From Prevotella sp902465605 (GTDB lineage: Bacteria; Bacteroidota; Bacteroidia; Bacteroidales; Bacteroidaceae): a stretch of 64,000 nucleotides of DNA. Below the pieces are notes generated by a model. It saw nothing but the letters and a program-made list of their open reading frames with translations, did no database searches and was not told the DNA's origin. Below, in pieces: positions 59,457 to 64,000 of this stretch; positions within the stretch are counted from its first letter, which is position 1, and each line of letters opens with the position of its first letter. Made by a program: the position numbers and the translations under genes. The DNA lies in the NCBI GenBank assembly GCA_902465605.1, contig CABQNT010000001.1, forward strand, positions 186,001-250,000. Direction: 5' to 3'.

Positions 59457-60506
59457 ATGAAAAAACTATTCATGCTTCTGGGGCTGCTGCTGGTAGGCCT
59501 CATGGCTATTTCTGGGCAGGACAAATATTCGGTGTACGCCGTTGGATTCTACAATCAGGAAAACCTCTTCGACACTTGTCATGATGAGGGAAAGAACGAT
59601 TACGACTTTCTGCCCAACGGATCGTACAAATGGGATGGATTGAAGTATACGCACAAGTTGCGCAATATGGCGCGCGCACTGGCCGATATGGGTACGGACG
59701 TGTTGCCAAACGTGGGCTGTGCCCTCATCGGACTGAGCGAGGTGGAGAACGCGCGGGTGCTCGACGCGCTGGTGGCTCAAGAACCCTTGGCGGCCCGCGG
59801 CTATCGTTACATCCACATAGAGGGGCCCGATAGGCGTGGCATCGACTGCGCCGTGTTGTACAATCCGCAGCTCTTCAAACCTGCGTCTGTCAAGCTGGTG
59901 CCGTATGTTCAACCGCTTGAAAAAGATAGTGCCTACTTCACCCGTGGATTCCTCACCGTCACGGGTACGATGGGTGGCGACCGTGTGGCAGCCATCGTGT
60001 GCCACTGGCCCAGTCGTTACAGTGGGTCGTTCTACCGTGAGGTGGCCGCCGCACAGGTGAAAGCTATCAAGGATTCGCTTTTACAGCTCGACCCAGCCAC
60101 CAAAGTCATGGTCATGGGTGACATGAACGACGACCCCGTGAACAAGAGTATGGCCGAGGTACTTTCCGCCAAAGCTGAAATTGACGACGTGGGGGATGGC
60201 GATATGTACAATCCTTGGTACAACGTACTGGCCAAGCAGGGTAAGGGAACGTTGATGTATAACGGCTCATGGAATCTTTTCGACCAGATTGTACTGTCGC
60301 CGAACATGCTAAATAAGAAAGGTGTAAAGGACTTCTCGTCCCTTAAATATTGGAAGCACCAGATTCAACACCGCGACTATCTCATCCAAACCACCGGCAA
60401 ATACAAGGGTGCACCCAAGCGTACGACGGCCGGAGGCGTATGGCTCAATGGTTACAGTGACCACCTACCGGTAGTGGTGTACTTGGTGAAACAACAACAG
60501 AGATAA
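59457..60506 (+). CDS. Secreted endonuclease/exonuclease/phosphatase-family protein
   Basis: 349 aa. Signal peptide MKKLFMLLGLLLVGLMAISG, then a DNase-I-like EEP fold. All catalytic motifs are present: the Asn in FYNQENLFD, the Glu in LIGLSEVEN, the Asp/Asn pair in VMGDMNDDP, the Asp in LFDQIVLSP and the final SDHLPVVVYL. No lipobox, so it is periplasmic or secreted. Members hydrolyse DNA, RNA or phospho-compounds; its position divergent from the TonB/DUF5689 operon and near the NUC-type nuclease suggests extracellular nucleic acid. Phosphatase activity on other esters remains possible. Confidence 0.9.
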   Translation: MKKLFMLLGLLLVGLMAISGQDKYSVYAVGFYNQENLFDTCHDEGKNDYDFLPNGSYKWDGLKYTHKLRNMARALADMGTDVLPNVGCALIGLSEVENARVLDALVAQEPLAARGYRYIHIEGPDRRGIDCAVLYNPQLFKPASVKLVPYVQPLEKDSAYFTRGFLTVTGTMGGDRVAAIVCHWPSRYSGSFYREVAAAQVKAIKDSLLQLDPATKVMVMGDMNDDPVNKSMAEVLSAKAEIDDVGDGDMYNPWYNVLAKQGKGTLMYNGSWNLFDQIVLSPNMLNKKGVKDFSSLKYWKHQIQHRDYLIQTTGKYKGAPKRTTAGGVWLNGYSDHLPVVVYLVKQQQR

Positions 60507-60507
60507 C

Positions 60508-60616
60508 TTTGAACTTTGAGGTTTGAACTTTGAACATTAGGGTTAGCAAAGCCATCAACTCGTGAACTTGTAAACTTGTGAACACATCTACTCATCAACC
60601 AATCAACTCATACATG
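60508..60616 (+). repeat. Heptamer/octamer degenerate tract
   Basis: AACTTTG, AGGTTTG, AACTTTG, AACATTA heptamers, then TAGCAAAGCCATC, then AACTCGTG, AACTTGTA, AACTTGTG, AACACATC, TACTCATC octamers. Confidence 0.75.
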
Positions 60617-60647
60617 CACCCCCACCTACTCCCCTCCCTCTTTGTTT

Positions 60648-60677
60648 CTCCCCTCCTTTGGAGGGGACGGGGGAGGC
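60648..60677. repeat. GC-rich palindromic repeat, copy 2
   Basis: CTCCCCTCCTTTGGAGGGG followed by ACGGGGGAGGC: the same element as at the menF 3' end and at 61020. Confidence 0.72.
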
Positions 60678-60694
60678 TGTATGAGGTGAGGCTT

Positions 60695-60826
60695 CAATCT
60701 CAATGAGTTTGCCCTCCAAAGTCATTGAGTTTGCCCTCCAAAGTCATTGAGTTTGCCCTCCAAAGTCATTGAGTTTGTCCTCCAATCTCAATGAGTTTGC
60801 ACCCCAAAGTCAATGAGTTTAGAATG
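60695..60826 (+). repeat. 22-bp intergenic array G (6 units, nearly identical)
   Basis: Six units start at 60695, 60717, 60739, 60761, 60783 and 60805. Units 2 and 3 are identical, unit 4 differs by one base: core CAAAGTCATTGAGTTTG plus a CCCTC spacer. The first and fifth have CAATCTCAATGAGTTTG. This is the most homogeneous array of the seven. Confidence 0.9.
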
Positions 60827-60892
60827 GTGGATGATTTTGTGAGCTTCCACATAGGAAATCTAATAGGAATAATTCGCTGACGAGTGAAGATT

Positions 60893-60985
60893 AAGCAATC
60901 AACCCGTAAATATATAAACATATAAACTTGTGAACTCGTAAACATGTAAATTTGTGAACTTGTAATCCTGTCAATTCATACATGC
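60893..60985 (+). repeat. Octamer degenerate tract
   Basis: AACCCGTA, AATATATA, AACATATA, AACTTGTG, AACTCGTA, AACATGTA, AATTTGTG, AACTTGTA: a clean 8-bp period. Confidence 0.75.
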
Positions 60986-61019
60986 AAAACCATCTACTCC
61001 TCTCTCCCCCCTCTTGTAT

Positions 61020-61050
61020 CTCCCCTCCTTTGGAGGGGTTGGGGGAGGCT
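61020..61050. repeat. GC-rich palindromic repeat, copy 3
   Basis: CTCCCCTCCTTTGGAGGGG followed by TTGGGGGAGGC, 30 bp before the start of the next gene. Could act as a hairpin in its leader. Confidence 0.72.
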
Positions 61051-61079
61051 TTCCGGGGAGATAGGCTGCCCTACCCACA

Positions 61080-61670
61080 ATGATAGAAACTCATCCCTTT
61101 GAACCGTTCTTGCCCAAGAATGCCACTTTGCTGATGTTGGGCACGTTTCCGCCGGCCCCCAAGCGTTGGTGTATGCCGTTCTATTACCCCAATTTCCAGA
61201 ACGACATGTGGCGCATCTTCGGATATTTGTTTTTCGGTGACAAGCAACATTTCGTGAACCAACGGGACAAAACGTTCCATTTGGACGCACTGAAAGGCTT
61301 TCTCAAAGAAAAAGGTGTAGCTCTTTTCGATACAGCCCTGCGTGTGCGCCGAACCAAAAACACCGCATCTGACAAGGATTTGGAAATCATCGAGCCGGCC
61401 GATCTCGATGGCTTGCTGCGGGCTTTGCCGCATTGTACAGCCGTACTCACGGCTGGTCAAAAGGCTACGGCCATCTTCACCCGCCATTTTGGCATCGCTG
61501 CGCCGGTGATGGGAGCCTACGTCACGTTCAGCTTCGATGGTCGACCGATGCGGTTATACCGCATGCCCAGCTCTTCGCGAGCCTATCCCATGAAGCTGGA
61601 GAAGAAGGCAGAGAGCTATCGGGTGATGTTCGAAGACGTGCTGGGACTGCCCCCTAAAAAGACTGAATAA
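61080..61670 (+). CDS. Uracil-DNA glycosylase superfamily protein
   Basis: 196-aa protein of the UDG/MUG fold. Marks: LLMLGTFPPAP (motif A region, equivalent to GxxP), MPFYYPNFQNDMWRIFG, VALFDTALRVRR, TAGQKATAIF and the end motif MPSSSRAYPMKLEKKAE. Substrate (uracil, hypoxanthine or a mismatch base) is unclear, because it does not fall clearly in UDG family 1-5 by these motifs. It probably acts in base excision repair in the cytosol. 11 bp before udk, so co-transcribed. Confidence 0.85.
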   Translation: MIETHPFEPFLPKNATLLMLGTFPPAPKRWCMPFYYPNFQNDMWRIFGYLFFGDKQHFVNQRDKTFHLDALKGFLKEKGVALFDTALRVRRTKNTASDKDLEIIEPADLDGLLRALPHCTAVLTAGQKATAIFTRHFGIAAPVMGAYVTFSFDGRPMRLYRMPSSSRAYPMKLEKKAESYRVMFEDVLGLPPKKTE

Positions 61671-61681
61671 AACAAACAAAT

Positions 61682-62332
61682 ATGATGACAGATAAAGAAC
61701 GAAATTATGAAGTGACCGTCATTGGCATCGCAGGTGGCACCGGATCTGGGAAGACCACGGTGGTTAGAAAAATTGTTGAGGCCTTGCCACCTGATCATGT
61801 GGCCGTGGTGCCGCTCGACTCGTATTACAACGACACCTCAGAAATGACCGAGGAGGAGCGCCACGCCATCAACTTTGACCATCCCGATGCCTTTGATTGG
61901 AAGCTGCTCATCAAGCAGGTGAACGAATTGCGCGAAGGTGATCCCATCGAGCAGCCCACCTATTCTTATTTAAAGTGCAACCGCCTGCCTGAAACCATCC
62001 ATGTGGAGCCCAGGCCAGTGATTATCATCGAGGGCATCATGACGCTGCTCAACAAGCGACTGCGCGAGATGATGGATCTGAAGGTGTTTGTTGATTGTGA
62101 TCCAGACGAGCGGCTCATCCGCAACATCCAGCGCGATACCATCGAACGGGGGAGGGATGTTAACATGGTGGTTCAGCGATACTTGGACGTGCTGAAGCCA
62201 ATGCACGAGCAGTTCATCGAGCCCACCAAGCGTTTTGCTGACGTGATTATCCCGCAAGGAGGTGAGAATCTCAAGGGCATTGACATCCTCTGTAAGTATG
62301 TCGAGCGCCTGGTGCTGATGAATTTAAGTTGA
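61682..62332 (+). CDS. udk: Uridine kinase
   Basis: 216-aa P-loop kinase phosphorylating uridine and cytidine in pyrimidine salvage. Walker A GGTGSGKTT, the substrate region VPLDSYYNDTSEM, NFDHPDAFDW, PTYSY, IIEGIMTL and the lid RNIQRDTIERGR are all present. Two adjacent ATGs at 61682 and 61685; the first is used here. Complete, normal length. It follows the glycosylase gene by 11 bp. Confidence 0.96.
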   Translation: MMTDKERNYEVTVIGIAGGTGSGKTTVVRKIVEALPPDHVAVVPLDSYYNDTSEMTEEERHAINFDHPDAFDWKLLIKQVNELREGDPIEQPTYSYLKCNRLPETIHVEPRPVIIIEGIMTLLNKRLREMMDLKVFVDCDPDERLIRNIQRDTIERGRDVNMVVQRYLDVLKPMHEQFIEPTKRFADVIIPQGGENLKGIDILCKYVERLVLMNLS

Positions 62333-62473
62333 CCCATGAACAGTGCGGAGGCGTGAGTCGAAATGGTTTCATGATGCACCTCTTGCCGTTTCCGATTAGA
62401 CGTTTTCCTTCTTTTGGGTTATAAATTAATATTTATTCGCATTCCGTACCGTCGGAATGTCGATTTTATTCGC

Positions 62474-62481
62474 TATCTTTG
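62474..62481 (+). promoter_or_regulatory. -7 box of the glutathione peroxidase gene (TATCTTTG)
   Basis: TATCTTTG with no clear -33 box. Gives a leader of about 95 nt and excludes the in-frame ATG at 62414. Confidence 0.5.
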
Positions 62482-62581
62482 CGAGAGCAAGATGGTTGAA
62501 TCGTCAATGGAGATAGAGTCGTTCTCACCATCAATACAACTACGACATTGTAACATATTCATTTATAATAAACAGAAGAAA

Positions 62582-63130
62582 ATGAAAACAATTTATGATT
62601 TTTCAGTAAAAGACAGAAAAGGTAACGATGTATCTCTCAAGGAGTATGCCAACGAAGTGCTGTTGATTGTCAACACAGCGACAAAATGTGGTTTCACTCC
62701 TCAATACGAAGAGCTGGAGAAGCTCTACGAGAAGTACCATGCAAAAGGTTTCGAAATCCTTGATTTCCCTTGCAACCAATTTGGACAGCAGGCACCAGGA
62801 ACGGACGAGAGCATCCACGAGTTCTGCAAACTGACATACGGTACCGAATTTCCACGCTTCAAGAAAATCAAGGTAAACGGTGACGATGCCGACCCACTTT
62901 ACAAGTTCCTCAAAGAACAGAAAGGCTTTGCAGGCTGGGATATGAGTCACCCCATCGCTCCAATCCTCGTTGACATCCTGTCAAAAGAAGATCCCGATTA
63001 CGAGCAGAAGCCCGACATCAAATGGAATTTCACCAAGTTCCTTATCAACAAGCAGGGACAGGTTGTCGCACGCTTCGAGCCCACAGAGAAGTTAGAGCAT
63101 ATTGCTCAGCAAATCGAGGAACTGTTATAA
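62582..63130 (+). CDS. Glutathione peroxidase family (thiol peroxidase)
   Basis: 182 aa. Reduces hydroperoxides through a peroxidatic Cys in NTATKCGFTPQY; the other active-site residues are in FPCNQFG (Gln) and WNFTKFLI (Trp-Asn). The family member has Cys, not selenocysteine, and in anaerobes uses thioredoxin rather than glutathione; the trxB gene 112 bp downstream fits this. An ATG at 62414 would add 56 odd residues and lies before the promoter, so the start is 62582. Leader A-rich (AGAAAATG). Confidence 0.95.
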   Translation: MKTIYDFSVKDRKGNDVSLKEYANEVLLIVNTATKCGFTPQYEELEKLYEKYHAKGFEILDFPCNQFGQQAPGTDESIHEFCKLTYGTEFPRFKKIKVNGDDADPLYKFLKEQKGFAGWDMSHPIAPILVDILSKEDPDYEQKPDIKWNFTKFLINKQGQVVARFEPTEKLEHIAQQIEELL

Positions 63131-63242
63131 TGGAAAGTGAAAAAGGTGAAATCCGCATGCATCCGTATGTGTGTTTCACCTTTTTCGTTTCATCTTTCCC
63201 AATTTTCGTTACAGCGTTCACGACGCTTATTTCATATCTTAC

Positions 63243-64000
63243 ATGATGGAACAACAAAAGCAATATACCCGTTGCCTCATTGTTGGTAGCGGACCGGCAG
63301 GCTATACGGCTGCCATCTATGCGGCTCGCGCCAATCTCAATCCCGTTCTTTATTGCGGATTGCAGACAGGCGGCCAGCTCACTCAAACCACTGAGGTGGA
63401 GAATTTTCCCGGTTATCCCGAGGGTGTCGACGGCAATCAGATGATGATGGATTTGCGTCAGCAGGCCGAACGCTATGGAACGGACATCCGAGACGGCGAG
63501 ATTGTCAAGGCAGATTTGACTAAAGCTCCTTACAAGCTGGTCACCGACAGTGGCGATGAGCTTCAGGCAGAGACCGTGATTATTGCCACAGGAGCATCTG
63601 CCAAGTATCTTGGGTTGGACGATGAGGAGAAATATAAGGGGCAAGGTGTGAGTGCCTGTGCCACTTGTGACGGATTTTTCTATCGCGGCAAGGTGGTGGC
63701 TGTCGTGGGTGGTGGCGACACTGCTTGCGAAGAAGCAACCTATTTGGCTGGCCTTTGCAGTAAGGTGTACCTAATCGTGCGCAAAGATTATCTGCGTGCC
63801 TCTGATGTGATGCAACAACGTGTGGAAGATAACGCGAAGATAGAGATACTCTATAAGCACAACGCCACAGGGCTCTATGGCGAGAATGGCGTTGAGGGCG
63901 TTCACCTGGTCAAGCATTTGGGCGAGGAAAACGAGGAGTGTTACGACCTGCCTATCGATGGTTTCTTCTTAGCTATTGGGCACACTCCCAACTCGTCTGT
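63243..64000 (+). CDS. trxB: Thioredoxin reductase (partial, runs off the window)
   Basis: The first 252 codons are visible; the frame stays open to the end of the window. FAD-binding LIVGSGPAGYTAAIYAA at residues 13-29, the redox-active disulfide motif ACATCDGFF, and the NADPH site VVGGGDTACEEATYLA are present. It passes electrons from NADPH to thioredoxin. Two ATGs overlap at 63243 and 63246. It follows the peroxidase gene, giving a small antioxidant unit. Confidence 0.96.
   Translation, partial: MMEQQKQYTRCLIVGSGPAGYTAAIYAARANLNPVLYCGLQTGGQLTQTTEVENFPGYPEGVDGNQMMMDLRQQAERYGTDIRDGEIVKADLTKAPYKLVTDSGDELQAETVIIATGASAKYLGLDDEEKYKGQGVSACATCDGFFYRGKVVAVVGGGDTACEEATYLAGLCSKVYLIVRKDYLRASDVMQQRVEDNAKIEILYKHNATGLYGENGVEGVHLVKHLGEENEECYDLPIDGFFLAIGHTPNSS

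Larger units (their letters stand above)
60507..61079 (+). other. Repeat-rich intergenic region
   Basis: Layout: heptamer/octamer tract, GC-rich palindrome, 22-bp array G, octamer tract, second GC-rich palindrome. The blocks 60600-60680 and 60970-61050 are near-duplicates (shared TCATACATGCA, then CTACTCC, then the palindrome). No gene is seen. Confidence 0.7.

Noticed and set aside
59466..60005. Long antisense frame inside the EEP gene
   Set aside because: It is a shadow of the strong coding pattern on the + strand; the sense protein has all catalytic motifs.
4759..60826. 22-bp arrays as CRISPR arrays
   Set aside because: There is no conserved repeat of 25-40 bp alternating with unique spacers; all positions drift, the free part is only 5-6 bases, and no cas gene is present.

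Overview
The window looks like a chromosomal stretch from an anaerobic Bacteroidota, most probably Prevotella or a close relative (family Prevotellaceae). Reasons: the -33 TTTG / -7 TAnnTTTG promoters typical of the phylum, A-rich leaders with few Shine-Dalgarno sites, a type IX secretion (T9SS) C-terminal sorting domain, lipoproteins with acidic residues just after the lipidated Cys, a DUF4139/MuiA protein carrying a carboxypeptidase-D regulatory module, DUF4369, DUF5689 and choice-of-anchor J lipoproteins, and a complete classical menaquinone operon. No rRNA, tRNA, phage, transposase or cas gene was found. The species assignment is inference.

Layout. 0-7 kb: nitroreductase, DUF349 protein, CorA transporter, secreted M6 protease. 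7-11 kb: DUF4139 protein, rhodanese lipoprotein, GlsB/YeaQ and YbjQ small proteins. 11-16 kb: minus-strand run lysS-gpsA-pgi-HAD phosphatase. 17-31 kb: TrpB2, sodium:solute symporter, LptD, HD hydrolase, a carboxyltransferase protein whose biotinyl domain lacks the acceptor lysine, PepD, a flippase-like membrane protein, an unlisted 29-codon gene and dnaX. 31.5-37.6 kb: plus-strand FtsB-like protein, DUF4369 lipoprotein, pyrC, metallophosphoesterase, PlsC, dolichol-phosphate-mannose-synthase-like transferase. 38-50 kb: Fic, mfd, NUDIX, then the men operon (thioesterase-menF-menD-menB-[four-helix-bundle insert]-menC-menE). 50-60.5 kb: aroB, lipoproteins, DNA/RNA nuclease, L31, and a TonB receptor/DUF5689/choice-of-anchor J operon divergent from a secreted endonuclease-type protein. 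61-64 kb: uracil-DNA-glycosylase-like protein, udk, glutathione peroxidase, trxB (cut by the window end).

The most unusual content is between genes. Seven intergenic arrays are built on an almost exact 22-bp period, each unit an imperfect dyad (CAAA-nn-CAT-nnnn-TTTG plus 5-6 nt). Several are preceded by a GAAATAGAAAAA-like leader and followed 65-92 bp later by a GCGTATTTGC element that is usually an inverted repeat. A second family is a 66-bp repeat whose ends are promoter -7 boxes; it lies upstream of lysS, a DUF4369 lipoprotein gene and a glycosyltransferase gene, each time pointing at the gene. Other families are degenerate 7-, 8- and 9-mer tandem tracts and a GC-rich palindrome that has been read into the C-terminus of MenF.

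Best candidate systems: (1) the 22-bp intergenic array elements; (2) the 66-bp promoter-bearing repeat; (3) a surface nucleic-acid degradation and uptake locus at 52.7-60.5 kb; (4) a four-helix-bundle gene with a 9-mer array inserted in the men operon.
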